In this document: positions 17,003 through 24,968 of the stretch, piece by piece
Layout of the letters: every line of letters begins with the position of its first letter
Position numbering within the stretch: position 1 is the first letter of the stretch
Source of the DNA: Planococcus chinensis
GTDB lineage: Bacteria; Bacillota; Bacilli; Bacillales_A; Planococcaceae
Reading direction: 5' to 3'
Assembly (NCBI RefSeq): GCF_020071995.1
Contig: NZ_JABWTK010000019.1
Coordinates: 1-38,119, forward strand
DNA: 38,119 nucleotides
Notes under the pieces: model-generated
What the model was told of the DNA's origin: nothing
Database searches by the model: none
The model's input: the letters and a program-made list of their open reading frames with translations, nothing else
Program-made: the position numbers and the translations under genes

Positions 17003-17605
17003 CTACAGAAGTTCCAACTCTATTTTTAATTTCTCCGCTTCTTTTTCGCGTGCCTTCTGCAGATCCGCCAACTCTTCTGTTTGCTGGATGCTGCGGAGAG
17101 CTGGAGCCACATCGGTATCGCTGTAAGCTGGATACGCCACAATCGATACGTCAAAAATGGATTTAATCTTCTTCAAAGTGCGACGGTACAGCTTATCTTG
17201 GCTGTCGAAGCGCAAGGAATCGCCGCCTTTTTCTAATTTGAAGCCGAACGAACACTGGCTGATGTTGCCGTTTCGAATGTTTTCGTACAGGTCACGCGCA
17301 TATGTCGTATCAGGCAACTCGCATTCAAAGCGCAAACCAACTTCATCTTTCTCCAATTTCAGTGTACCGGCTTTGGTACGTCCTAAAATCATCTGTGGAC
17401 TGTGTTCGTAAAGTGCGCGTACATCGGTCATGTCGGCATCATCTAATGCTGCAGGGTCGATCGTTTCAATGAAGCCGCCCAAGTTATTCGACCAGGTATT
17501 GAACCGAAGCGCATAACCGCTCACAATTCGTTTCTCCGTATCGTCTGCCGCTCGGACTTCCACAGAATCAAGATAGCGCTTTTCAATTTCACTCATTTGT
17601 TTCAC
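17003..17605 (-). CDS. Prohead protease (HK97 family, S78)
   Basis: A 200-residue serine protease that matures the capsid. 'SGYALRFNTWSNNLGGFIET', the histidine in 'ALYEHSPQMILGRT' and the serine in 'ISQCSFGF' fit the Peptidase_S78 pattern. It overlaps the portal gene by 17 bp and precedes the capsid gene, the classical order. Confidence 0.92.
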   Translation of the reverse strand: MKQMSEIEKRYLDSVEVRAADDTEKRIVSGYALRFNTWSNNLGGFIETIDPAALDDADMTDVRALYEHSPQMILGRTKAGTLKLEKDEVGLRFECELPDTTYARDLYENIRNGNISQCSFGFKLEKGGDSLRFDSQDKLYRRTLKKIKSIFDVSIVAYPAYSDTDVAPALRSIQQTEELADLQKAREKEAEKLKIELELL

Positions 17606-18848
17606 CTCCCTCCGAGAGAAGTCGGTTATCAGTAGATGTTACGTTTTGGTATTCATCCACTTTGTCAATCGCCACGTAGTTCAGCGAAACGCGGTGTTTT
17701 GCGCCAAACCCTCCTGGTATCGGTTCCTGTCCCAACTTCTTGCGTGCTTCATCCAGACTTAACAAACCGGTATCCACTTGTGTTTTAAGGTTATTGATGT
17801 ATGTGGATGAATCCGCCATCTTGAAAGACTCGGTATCAAACCGGAACGACTTCAACCCGTCATAAGCCGGCGCAATCAGTTTGAAGTTAAGTTCTGCAAT
17901 AACCGCTTCCATGTAAGGAGAAAGCGTGTTGTACAGATAGTCCAAATTAGACTGTTCTAAGCTCATATTAGACGTCACAATACCGAACCGGTGCAAAGGG
18001 ATACCGAAAACTTTAGCGACCTGTGCGGTGCTGTGTTGGCTTGTGTTGATAAGCTTTAGAATCTCGGTATCGACTTCCAGCTGCTTATAATCCATCGTTT
18101 CATCTAGAATCAATACCTTGCCCGCCTGTGCTTGACCTGAGTTTGATTTTTGCCATTCGTCGCGTAATTTTTCACGCGCATCTTTCGACAATTTGGAACC
18201 TTTCATGGTGAGCAAACCGCCCGCCTGTGTTCCGTTTTTGAAGAAGTTGGCGAAAAATTTCTTGCTGTACTTCTGTGTGTCCAAATCCTCGGTCAAGCTG
18301 GCAAGAATCGAAATGCCATCCGTGCCGTTTAATGAATACGGTTTGACATCCACAACATTGTCGAACGGAATGTTACGTTTTTTCTCTTTGTTATTTGCAT
18401 CGATCGTTGTGTATTCATAGTACAATTCCGTAGATCCGGCTTTCTGCTTCAACGCCATGCGCGAAGTTTTCAGATGATACAATTCTAATGGCTCTCCCTG
18501 TGGACTGCGTACGATTTCGATGTAACCATTTTTGGTTAACAACGCATTTGCAAACACCGTCAATTTGAAGATGTAGCCGTTATACGCTTTGTTCGGTCGC
18601 ACATTGAATAACGTTTCCAGTTTGTCCGTTGGATCGTGTATACCGCTGTTCGTCACCTGTATTCGCATCTTCGCCAAATCAGATGCAATCATCATAACCG
18701 CTGTGAAGACATCGCTGTTTTTAATCGCTTCAACGCCCGTGTACTCCGCTGAATCAACACCTACAAAGCCCGGTAGCGTGCTCACTAGCAATTGCATTTC
18801 TTCATCTGTGTGAAGCGCCCGCGTTTCTCCTTTAATAAATATGCCCAT
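17589..18848 (-). CDS. Portal protein (HK97 family)
   Basis: A 419-residue protein that forms the dodecameric ring for DNA entry. 'VFTAVMMIASDLAKMRIQV', 'GTDGISILASLTEDLD...' and 'QVAKVFGIPLHRFGIVTSNM' are conserved portal motifs. It lies between the DUF1056 gene and the protease. Confidence 0.94.
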   Translation of the reverse strand: MGIFIKGETRALHTDEEMQLLVSTLPGFVGVDSAEYTGVEAIKNSDVFTAVMMIASDLAKMRIQVTNSGIHDPTDKLETLFNVRPNKAYNGYIFKLTVFANALLTKNGYIEIVRSPQGEPLELYHLKTSRMALKQKAGSTELYYEYTTIDANNKEKKRNIPFDNVVDVKPYSLNGTDGISILASLTEDLDTQKYSKKFFANFFKNGTQAGGLLTMKGSKLSKDAREKLRDEWQKSNSGQAQAGKVLILDETMDYKQLEVDTEILKLINTSQHSTAQVAKVFGIPLHRFGIVTSNMSLEQSNLDYLYNTLSPYMEAVIAELNFKLIAPAYDGLKSFRFDTESFKMADSSTYINNLKTQVDTGLLSLDEARKKLGQEPIPGGFGAKHRVSLNYVAIDKVDEYQNVTSTDNRLLSEGGETNE

Positions 18849-18852
18849 TTAT

Positions 18853-19065
18853 TCACCCCCTTCCTGATTCGCCGTTGATGATAAGCGCGACCAATATGAA
18901 GCTGATGCCCGTAGCAATCAAGCCCCATTGCATATCCCACAGATAAATAGCGTAATTGATTGCAATTAGTCCGAGCAAAAAGAAGATAGCCGTAACATTT
19001 GCCAATAAAAAAAGACCCATCAATTTGAATGCGCCTGTGATTTTTCCGATATTCATTTGCTCCAC
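18853..19065 (-). CDS. DUF1056-like two-span membrane protein
   Basis: A 70-residue protein with two hydrophobic segments (about residues 14-38 and 44-64; LWDMQWGLIATGISFILVAL). Proteins of the DUF1056 family occur between terminase and portal in many siphophages of Bacillota; function unknown. It fills the 2-bp and 4-bp gaps between its neighbours. Confidence 0.8.
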   Translation of the reverse strand: MEQMNIGKITGAFKLMGLFLLANVTAIFFLLGLIAINYAIYLWDMQWGLIATGISFILVALIINGESGRG

Positions 19066-19067
19066 TC

Positions 19068-20762
19068 CTAAAAACCAAAGTCCTCGCTCAAGATGTAATC
19101 TTCAATGTTGTTATCAAATTCATGGAACATTGCTTGGCTATAAGCCGTTGTAACCGCCACAATCGCATCAATCTTATTCCGGTTCACTTTCTTATCCAGA
19201 ATGATATTGCTGTTATTGTCATAGCGCACGACTGCGTTATTCACTGCAATACTTAAGTTTGGATTACCGTTATGCAGCACATTCTTTTCAAATACATCCA
19301 GCCGGAATTGCTTCAACGGCTCCGAGATATTCCTGAAGTTTTGCGCCACTTCAATCAGCGGCCAATCGTATTCTTCAAGCGAGGTAATAACTGCCTGAGA
19401 ATTCCACGGATCGTATAAGATTCCTTTGACATCCAATTGATGTTCTTCTATATAACCGACCAACCATTCCACAACTTGCTTATAGTTGATGATGCCGGAC
19501 TCACTATTTGTCAATGTGGCATAATCCGTTTTCACCAACGCTTCATAATCAATCTTGTCGCGCTCGCTTTTCGCTTCAATACCGCCCTTCGTTCCGACAA
19601 ATACATGCGCGTCCACAAACTGCTTCTGATTATCTGTGGGATACACAAACCCAATGGCCGTTAAATCGTCCAGGCGCGATAAATCCAACCCGATATAGAC
19701 CTCTCTGCCATCCACAGTGAATGGTGCATCCGTCTTGCAGGCTTCCCAGTCCGTTGCTTTCAAGTAGCTATCTTCGCCAGCTGATTGCCAAATGTTAAAA
19801 TTTTTCACCAGCGTTCCAACTAAATCATCCTTCTGGACCGCTTCGCTGTACTTCTTCCGCAAGTTCTTTACCAGCAATTCGCGCAACTCTTCAACTTCCA
19901 GCAACGGATTCGCTTTGATCCATTTGGATTCATTCGCTATTTCTTCTATAGAATCCATTTCAGCGACATACGCAAAGTAGTTTTCGTTGTGTTCCGCACA
20001 GGATAATAACTTTTTAACGTATTGATATTCCTTGTACATTGGCCCATTTAAGTGAAAGCCTGCTGTGGATATAATCACCGTCAGAGCGTTCGCCTGTTGC
20101 ACCATACCGGACTCTAATACTTCAATCGTCTTAGTGTCCCGAGCTTCGTGAAACTCGTCTAACGTGCCCACATACGGCTCAAATCCATCAAGGTTGCTGG
20201 TATCTTTACTCAACGGTTTAATAACACTTCCATCTTTCGTATTTAAGATTTCATTCTTCGATTCTGTAATCTTAAGAATGCTTTTAATGAAAGGTGAACG
20301 TTTAGCGACTTGTTCCAACTGCACGCGTACCATATTCCACACGATCTTCGCTTGTTCTTTGGCGTTTGCTGTGCAGTAAATCTGTCTGCCGAGCTTAGGA
20401 TTCTTCCCGAACAGAAACTCGTAAATATTAATTCCGCTTATCAGTATCGATTTCCCCTGCTTACGGGCCATACTGATATACGCTTTACTGAAACGTCGGT
20501 TTCCAACTTCATCAACCCAACCATATAAACTGCCGATAATGAATTTTTGGAAGCCAGCCAATGTAATTGATTCGCCAGTTTTAATATCCGGCAGCATTTC
20601 AATAAACTTAATTACCTTGTTTGCTTTCTCTGGATAGAAGGTATAGCCTTTCAGTTCCTTCAAATCACGCAAGTGGCGTTCACATTGCTTCTTTACCAAG
20701 AAGGATGCCATAATATCGCCTTTATAAACTTTGCGCGCATAATCCGTAGTAAAATCAATCAT
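19068..20762 (-). CDS. terL: Terminase large subunit
   Basis: A 564-residue packaging motor. The ATPase domain has a Walker A-like ARKQGKS (residues about 99-105) and Walker B-like VGTLDEFHE (about residue 200). The nuclease half starts near residue 345 with YIGLDLSRLDDLTAIGFVY and includes DPWNSQAVI. It is of the Terminase_1 (cos-type, HK97-like) group. Its start overlaps the small-subunit stop by 8 bp. Confidence 0.95.
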   Translation of the reverse strand: MIDFTTDYARKVYKGDIMASFLVKKQCERHLRDLKELKGYTFYPEKANKVIKFIEMLPDIKTGESITLAGFQKFIIGSLYGWVDEVGNRRFSKAYISMARKQGKSILISGINIYEFLFGKNPKLGRQIYCTANAKEQAKIVWNMVRVQLEQVAKRSPFIKSILKITESKNEILNTKDGSVIKPLSKDTSNLDGFEPYVGTLDEFHEARDTKTIEVLESGMVQQANALTVIISTAGFHLNGPMYKEYQYVKKLLSCAEHNENYFAYVAEMDSIEEIANESKWIKANPLLEVEELRELLVKNLRKKYSEAVQKDDLVGTLVKNFNIWQSAGEDSYLKATDWEACKTDAPFTVDGREVYIGLDLSRLDDLTAIGFVYPTDNQKQFVDAHVFVGTKGGIEAKSERDKIDYEALVKTDYATLTNSESGIINYKQVVEWLVGYIEEHQLDVKGILYDPWNSQAVITSLEEYDWPLIEVAQNFRNISEPLKQFRLDVFEKNVLHNGNPNLSIAVNNAVVRYDNNSNIILDKKVNRNKIDAIVAVTTAYSQAMFHEFDNNIEDYILSEDFGF

Positions 20763-21234
20763 CTTTCATCATCTCCGCAAACGGATCCACAACTTCTTCT
20801 TTCTTCGGCACTACAATTCGCATCCTACTATCAATTGTCATGCCTAAGCTTCCGGAGAGAGTGCGAACCATTCTAGCCGCGTCACCCATAACCGTATATT
20901 TTGGATTAACAATCCGCTTCTCATTCCCCCGTGCATCGAACTGGGTAATTACCGTGCCTTCTATATCCACAGTTTGAGAAGCTTCTTTATACTTCGCATA
21001 GAAATCGCAGTACATCGTAACTGATGCGAGATCAAGCGAAGCGATGGGGAGTTTTTTTAGGAGTGGAATAATTCTTTCATATTCCTCTTTGGCGTCACCC
21101 TCTAACCAAGGCGGCGCGGTCAAAGAAATTGATTCAAATTCTTCCAGACTCTCTTCTTCTTTTCGGCGTTCTTCAATTTCCGCTTTGCTGATATTTCTAT
21201 TCAACGCATCTACTAATTTTTTAGGCCTGGCCAT
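20755..21234 (-). CDS. terS: Terminase small subunit (P27 family)
   Basis: A 159-residue DNA-recognition subunit. The start at 21234 (MARPKKLVDALNR) follows GAGGTG; a longer frame upstream lacks such a site. '...APPWLEGDAKEEYERIIPLLKKLP' and 'NPKYTVMGDAARMVRTLSGSLGM' are P27-family signatures. It should bind cos near the gap with the HNH gene. Confidence 0.92.
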   Translation of the reverse strand: MARPKKLVDALNRNISKAEIEERRKEEESLEEFESISLTAPPWLEGDAKEEYERIIPLLKKLPIASLDLASVTMYCDFYAKYKEASQTVDIEGTVITQFDARGNEKRIVNPKYTVMGDAARMVRTLSGSLGMTIDSRMRIVVPKKEEVVDPFAEMMKDD

Positions 21235-21369
21235 TCTTTCACCTCGCTTCCTTGGTATTTGGGACATAGTTTCGGGGAGAATTCATTAAAAAGAGCCCCG
21301 ACCGTCCCCTAGCCAAATATTTTCAAAGGGTTTTGGAAAGTGGGGGGCTTACAAAATAAAAATGAATAA
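21235..21369. other. Intergenic candidate cos region
   Basis: This 135-bp noncoding stretch lies between HNH and terS, where cos lies in HNH-terminase phages. It contains CGGGG (21277-21281) and CCCCG inverted about 20 bp apart, CCCCGACCGTCCCC and GGGGGGC. The cut site cannot be set by reading. Confidence 0.4.
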
Positions 21370-21720
21370 TTATCTCTTGTGAATCTTTTGGTGACAACTT
21401 TCGCAAATGGATTCAAGGTTTTCTAATTCCAATCGTTTATCCCAATCCGTTTTAACTTCAATCAAGTGGTGAACCAATTGAGCTTCTTTGATGATTCCAT
21501 TGCGTTCGCATGTTTTGCACATGAAGTCATCACGCATTAAGGCAATACGTCTTAACTTTAACCAAGCTCTTGTCTTATAGAACTTGATGTATGTGTTGTC
21601 GTATCGCCGCCTTGCTTGGTTGTATTCTTTATTCGGTTCATGTTTCTCGCAATACGTTCGAGTGAACGCGATAAAGTTTCGGCAAGATGGATGAAAGCAT
21701 TTGCGTTGCGGTGCAGCCAT
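21370..21720 (-). CDS. HNH endonuclease of the packaging module
   Basis: A 116-residue protein with zinc-binding CxxC pairs (CKTCERNG... CESCHQ) around the HNH core 'LVHHLIEVKTDWDKRLELEN' and ending 'HQKIHKR'. HNH proteins next to terminase stimulate cos cleavage in HK97 and phi SLT-type phages. The ATG at 21720 lies 1 bp after the stop of the tiny membrane ORF. Confidence 0.9.
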   Translation of the reverse strand: MAAPQRKCFHPSCRNFIAFTRTYCEKHEPNKEYNQARRRYDNTYIKFYKTRAWLKLRRIALMRDDFMCKTCERNGIIKEAQLVHHLIEVKTDWDKRLELENLESICESCHQKIHKR

Positions 21721-21721
21721 A

Positions 21722-21823
21722 TCAATCCCGCCTGTCTCTGTTGATGTATGTGAAGATGAAGAGGAAAGGAATGGTGATGCACATGGTTAGGATGAAGCCG
21801 GATATGATAATGAGTTGTAGCAT
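21722..21823 (-). CDS. Tiny single-span membrane protein
   Basis: A 33-residue ORF, MLQLIIISGFILTMCITIPF then LFIFTYINRDRRD, with GGAAGGAG about 8 bases upstream. Nearly all of it is one membrane helix with a positive C terminus. It is immediately followed by the HNH gene. Not recognised. Confidence 0.55.
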   Translation of the reverse strand: MLQLIIISGFILTMCITIPFLFIFTYINRDRRD

Positions 21824-21951
21824 ATGCGCACTCCTTCCACAGGGGGATAGAATAGCGCCCAGCCGAAGCAGCCAAGCGCCTGATACGTTACTCTTAACGC
21901 CGAGCCAGCGAGATAGATGTGATCTCCTCCTGTTCTCCGTAAGTGACGGTT

Positions 21952-21980
21952 AGATAACTGACAGGCATCACTCCCCTCAA
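21952..21980 (-). promoter_or_regulatory. Candidate late promoter
   Basis: On the minus strand TTGAGG, a 17-bp spacer and TTATCT lie just after the early-operon terminator and before the packaging genes. RinA-like activators act at such positions. The match is weak and no binding site is known here. The stretch 21842-22020 has no other gene. Confidence 0.35.
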
Positions 21981-21987
21981 CGCATAA

Positions 21988-22018
21988 TAAAAAGCACCCA
22001 CCGATTAGGTAGATGCTT
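21988..22018 (-). terminator. Terminator ending the early operon
   Basis: On the minus strand AAGCA...TGCTT with an inner CC(A)CC/GGTGG-like stem is followed by TTTTTATTA, 6 bases after the stop of the 22024-22458 gene. Confidence 0.7.
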
Positions 22019-22023
22019 CATGT

Positions 22024-22458
22024 TTACTTCCGGTAATAGTTATTCGTAAAGTCGATAATGTATTCTTTCATTTGCTCTTCAGTAATCTTTCCTTCTGCAT
22101 GAGCCTGTTCGCATTCTTTCACCAGCGATACCAAGTCTGACTCTGGCGACTTCCCTTTAACACTCTTAGCCACGCGATAGCCTGCATAGATAACTGGCGT
22201 CCACACAGCAGCTGTCGTATGGAGTCCAGCCTTCTGCATTGACTTGCCGGTTTGTTGCAGCTGTGCGCCGCCTGTTTCCAGTTTGGTTGATACGCCGCCC
22301 CAAAACGCCGCCTTCTTATTCATCTTCTCTAAGTTGGCGATTTCTTTGGTGATGCGTTTCGTTTCTTTCTTATCAATTGATTTGTGATTGAGTTGCGCTT
22401 TGAGCATTTCAATTTGATCGTTGCGTTCATTGATTTTCGCTTGCAATTCTTGTGACAT
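22024..22458 (-). CDS. Coiled-coil membrane-like protein with SHOCT-like end
   Basis: A 144-residue protein from the ATG at 22458, placed 7 bases after GGGAGG; an ATG two codons upstream is too close to that site. Residues 1-55 are coiled coil, about 60-110 weakly hydrophobic and glycine/alanine-rich (VWTPVIYAGYRVAKSVKG), and the last 35 residues (KECEQAHAEGKITEEQMKEYII) read like a SHOCT motif. Function unknown. Confidence 0.75.
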   Translation of the reverse strand: MSQELQAKINERNDQIEMLKAQLNHKSIDKKETKRITKEIANLEKMNKKAAFWGGVSTKLETGGAQLQQTGKSMQKAGLHTTAAVWTPVIYAGYRVAKSVKGKSPESDLVSLVKECEQAHAEGKITEEQMKEYIIDFTNNYYRK

Positions 22459-22644
22459 GTTCATTCCTCCCTTTTTGTTAAATGATACCAACAATGTAAA
22501 ACTCCCGCAATGCAAGAATGCACAGCGAGAGAAAAGTGGAGGATGAACTATGTTAGTAGTCCATATTACAACTTTATCAGGAAAGTACCCCTCGAAAGTC
22601 TCATGAGAGTATCAATTTGCTGTTAAGTCTGTGAAAACGGTTAT

Positions 22645-22905
22645 TCACCTGTGTTTACAGTTGTAATTAAAATCGGTGTAGTTAATGTGTATGTGTCCTA
22701 AATCAAGTTGCCAATCCAAACAACTGTCTTTCGGATTTCCTTTTCTTGCACCATTCGTGTGGATGCCCCATCTACGCTTGGTGTTAATCTCAGGGTCATG
22801 TCCATATTCAATGTAGTTTCTAATACGAATATGTTTAAAGTTCTTGATGGTTATGTTCTTATTTCCTTTGTTGAACCACCAATCAAAAATTGTATCTTTG
22901 TCCAT
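22645..22905 (-). CDS. Hypothetical protein, orphan
   Basis: An 86-residue AT-rich gene (MDKDTIFDWWFNKGNKNITI...) with AAGGAGTG before the ATG. It is rich in N, K, H, I and W, and has no motif I recognise; 'DLGHIHINYTDFNY' looks beta-rich. It stands between rinA and the terminator-bounded 22024-22458 gene, in 186-bp and 28-bp spacers. The amino-acid bias is unlike its neighbours, suggesting recent gain. Confidence 0.7.
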   Translation of the reverse strand: MDKDTIFDWWFNKGNKNITIKNFKHIRIRNYIEYGHDPEINTKRRWGIHTNGARKGNPKDSCLDWQLDLGHIHINYTDFNYNCKHR

Positions 22906-22933
22906 TCGTTATCACTCCTTTGTCTTCCACAGA

Positions 22934-23344
22934 TTAATGCCAACCCAGATTCTCACCAATCGCTTTGATAATTTCATTCCGCCATCTGAATAAAGTAGCA
23001 CGTCCTACTTCCAGCTCCATCGCCATACCTTCCCACGTCTTCTTGTGGCGCGTCCAGTAGTTGAGGTGAACCAGTTGCTTCGGTTTATCGGCAAGCTTGT
23101 CGTAGACGCTTGAAATGGCTGATTCGATGCGTTCTAATTCTCCTAAGCGTTTATCCATTACCAGGCGAGTTGCAATTCTTCCTGTCGGATCGGATGGTTC
23201 GTTTGAGCGTCCACCAACTAATTCTTCCGTCATGGTCGGATTCATGATTTCCTCGCGGCGTTTCTCAATTTCCTTTTTTGTATCATGGAAGGAAGCGAGC
23301 TCCGCTTCGATGTGTTTAAATGTTGATGGTTTCATTTTCGTCAT
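22934..23344 (-). CDS. rinA: RinA-family late transcriptional activator
   Basis: A 136-residue protein. 'FKHIEAELASFHDTKKEIEK', 'VGGRSNEPSDPTGRIATRLV' and 'NYWTRHKKTWEGMAMELEVGRATLFRWRNEIIKAI' match RinA-family phage activators almost position by position; the last part is the helix-turn-helix. RinA switches on the late operon in staphylococcal phages and pathogenicity islands. It is the usual last regulator before the packaging genes. A strong terminator at 23372-23430 lies just upstream, so its expression probably needs readthrough or antitermination. Confidence 0.9.
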   Translation of the reverse strand: MTKMKPSTFKHIEAELASFHDTKKEIEKRREEIMNPTMTEELVGGRSNEPSDPTGRIATRLVMDKRLGELERIESAISSVYDKLADKPKQLVHLNYWTRHKKTWEGMAMELEVGRATLFRWRNEIIKAIGENLGWH

Positions 23345-23371
23345 GTGGAGATTCCTCCCTCAAATTGGCAT

Positions 23372-23430
23372 AAAAAAACGCGAATACAAGTAGGAGTGGG
23401 GGAACTCCTGAAATGTATCCGCGCGTTTTT
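23372..23430 (-). terminator. Long terminator upstream of rinA
   Basis: On the minus strand AAAAACGCG...GATAC...AGGAGT-loop-ACTCCT...GTAT...CGCGTTTTTTT folds as a stacked hairpin ending in seven T. It follows the 23461-23652 gene and leaves under 30 bp for any separate rinA promoter. Confidence 0.8.
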
Positions 23431-23460
23431 CGCTCTGGATTTATTTAGTTGGTGATGCGA

Positions 23461-23652
23461 TTAATCTTCAATCAACTTAACGTCCGATATATAAGCTTGC
23501 TTTCTATTTATTATTCCGTCCTCCTCGCCTTCGATTAACAGTAGCGCTCTGCCTTTGCTATTCAAGCCGACGATGATATAAGTACTTTTGGAAAACTTAA
23601 CGGTGCATTTCTTACCGATTAGCGAGTATATATTCTTCTTCGTAACTCTCAT
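23461..23652 (-). CDS. Small beta-rich phage protein
   Basis: A 63-residue protein from MRVTKKNIYS, start set by GAGGTG before 23652. 'LIGKKCTVKFSKSTYIIVGL' and 'ALLLIEGEEDGIINRKQAYI' suggest a small SH3-like barrel. Not recognised; expressed with the early operon and ended by the following terminator. Confidence 0.7.
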   Translation of the reverse strand: MRVTKKNIYSLIGKKCTVKFSKSTYIIVGLNSKGRALLLIEGEEDGIINRKQAYISDVKLIED

Positions 23653-23707
23653 ATCGCACCTCTTCCTCAACTTTACTAATTTATCTAATTATACCACAAA
23701 ATCCCTC

Positions 23708-23920
23708 TCAAACTTCCTGTTTAACCAGTGTTCCGGAAACTTTCTTTCCGCCGTCACAGCGAATGCGTTGCGATCGTACCACGTCGACCGCACCTTTATT
23801 CCAGTGGATGGTATCGGTACCGTGTAGCATTTCGTCGAGTATGGTTAAATCCCCATTTATGACGATATAAACAGCATTGTTGCCTAAATCAATTTCACAT
23901 TTCATCGTATTGTCTTCCAC
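23708..23920 (-). CDS. Small hypothetical protein with GTG start
   Basis: A 70-residue protein (MEDNTMKCEIDLGNNAVYI...). AAAGGAGG lies 7 bases before the GTG at 23920. The GTG lies inside a CTGTGGA heptamer. Alternating strands suggest a beta fold; there is no recognised family. Confidence 0.65.
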   Translation of the reverse strand: MEDNTMKCEIDLGNNAVYIVINGDLTILDEMLHGTDTIHWNKGAVDVVRSQRIRCDGGKKVSGTLVKQEV

Positions 23921-23933
23921 AGAAGTGCCTCCT

Positions 23934-24120
23934 TTATTTATCAAGCTTTTTCCATTCGCCGTTTTCCTGTTTCACAAACTCTTCAATCACGATTTCCGTT
24001 TGCGCTTGCTGGTAGCCTTTGGAGTATCCTCTTTGTTCGCCTCTGCGGTACATTGCTGCGTTGCTGAATGCGAAGGTTAGGGATAAGGGTGATGCCTAGT
24101 AGGATGGTGTATAGGGTCAT
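23934..24120 (-). pseudogene. Frameshifted small membrane-anchored gene
   Basis: From the ATG at 24120 the frame gives MTLYTILLGITLIP and then ends early as 45 residues of unlikely arginine-rich sequence. A +1 shift near ITLI joins the membrane anchor to LTFAFSNAAMYRRGEQRGYS and on to FVKQENGEWKKLDK, stopping at 23934. That composite, a signal-anchor plus charged tail of about 62 residues, looks like a real small protein. The break lies in CCTTATCCCTAACC. A sequencing error, a mutation or programmed shifting are all possible. Confidence 0.5.
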
Positions 24121-24242
24121 GATTTATCACCACCTATAGTAAAGTGGCTTCTAAAATCCTGTAACTTGTTGCCAATTTTCAAAAACCCGAATTTGTATAA
24201 ATAGAGTTGCATCTTGCTTAGTAAATCGTCGACTTTCTGCAT
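24117..24242 (-). CDS. 41-residue hypothetical protein
   Basis: MQKVDDLLSKMQLYLYKFGF followed by LKIGNKLQDFRSHFTIGGDKS. GGAGCGG lies 10 bases upstream of the ATG at 24242, and the TGA overlaps the next ATG (ATGA). Looks amphipathic helical. Not recognised. Confidence 0.5.
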   Translation of the reverse strand: MQKVDDLLSKMQLYLYKFGFLKIGNKLQDFRSHFTIGGDKS

Positions 24243-24397
24243 TTTTCATCCGCTCCTTTTTTCAATGCGATACTTCTAATTGTTTCTGTAAAAACTAACA
24301 AAGAGAATAAAGCGTAAAATACTAAAAAGTGTTCTTCACCGATAACCCAACCGATATAACTAATTGCCGTGAATATCCACAATAAGACTCTCGCCAT
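24218..24397 (-). CDS. Small two-span membrane protein
   Basis: A 59-residue protein with two hydrophobic segments (LLWIFTAISYIGWVIG and FLVFYALFSLLVF) and a basic end. A GGAGTGGAG precedes the ATG at 24397. Its last 8 codons overlap the next small gene in another frame. Not recognised. Confidence 0.55.
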   Translation of the reverse strand: MARVLLWIFTAISYIGWVIGEEHFLVFYALFSLLVFTETIRSIALKKGADEKCRKSTIY

Positions 24398-24409
24398 TAC
24401 TCCACTCCC

Positions 24410-24544
24410 TCACACATATTCATTCAACTTCTCATACTCAGTAAGTAACTGCCGGTCATCCATTTTCGTAAAATACTCTTCCGCTTTGAATGGATGTTTG
24501 ATGAGCAGCCACTCGATGTAGAATTTGCGGTCTTCTTCACTCAC
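24410..24544 (-). CDS. 44-residue acidic protein
   Basis: GTG start at 24544 after AGGAGTG. The sequence MSEEDRKFYIEWLLIKHPFK continues AEEYFTKMDDRQLLTEYEKL; helical and acidic. Similar small early proteins are common in Bacillota phages, but I assign no family. Confidence 0.55.
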   Translation of the reverse strand: MSEEDRKFYIEWLLIKHPFKAEEYFTKMDDRQLLTEYEKLNEYV

Positions 24545-24556
24545 TTGCGTTCACTC

Positions 24557-24673
24557 CTATTTTCCGTTGGGATCTAATACATAGCGTTTACCATCCACAG
24601 TGATAACTGACGGTACGCCCTTCTTCAATTTGACTACGGCGATTTCAGCTGTGTAGGTTGCGCCTTTACTCAT
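24557..24673 (-). CDS. 38-residue hypothetical protein
   Basis: MSKGATYTAEIAVVKLKKGV followed by PSVITVDGKRYVLDPNGK. The ATG overlaps the end of the MazG-like gene by 8 bp, suggesting coupling. A beta-hairpin-like small protein; a TCCACAG lies within. Confidence 0.5.
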   Translation of the reverse strand: MSKGATYTAEIAVVKLKKGVPSVITVDGKRYVLDPNGK

Positions 24674-24968
24674 TCAAATCAGCTTCCTTTACGAATACGC
24701 CATTTACCATTTTGCCTTTGCGGTCTTTGATAACGTTGTAAGCGATATCCGCGCAATCCAAAATGTTCGTTCCCGTTTGCATCGCAAGAATCGTCAGCAC
24801 CACGAACATGTCACCAATTGCATCCTGCACCTCTTCTGGCTTGTCTTTGGCTAATCCGCTGCACAGTTCCCCGAATTCTTCTCCGAGCTTCACAGCTTGC
24901 TTCATAGGCTCTGCTGTGTGCAAGTTGCGGTCAATCGCCCAGTTTTCGATTTTGTCAGTTAGATTCAT
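24666..24968 (-). CDS. MazG-like nucleotide pyrophosphohydrolase
   Basis: A 100-residue single-domain protein starting MNLTDKIENW after GGAGGCG. 'KLGEEFGELCSGLAKDKPEE' and 'DAIGDMFVVLTILAMQ' give the EExxE...ExxD metal-binding pattern of the all-alpha NTP-PPase superfamily. It may hydrolyse nucleoside triphosphates or dampen the host stringent response during infection; the substrate is unknown. Confidence 0.8.
   Translation of the reverse strand: MNLTDKIENWAIDRNLHTAEPMKQAVKLGEEFGELCSGLAKDKPEEVQDAIGDMFVVLTILAMQTGTNILDCADIAYNVIKDRKGKMVNGVFVKEADLNE

Noticed and set aside
21558..21875. 105-codon minus-strand ORF overlapping HNH
   Set aside because: Histidine/serine-rich shadow of the HNH and tiny membrane genes in another frame, without a ribosome site.
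21726..21944. ORF with ATC after AGGAGGAGATCAC
   Set aside because: Good ribosome site but no standard start codon and no recognisable product of about 39 residues.
22550..22606. 18-codon plus-strand ORF with GGAGG
   Set aside because: Too short, no promoter seen, in a gap between minus-strand genes.
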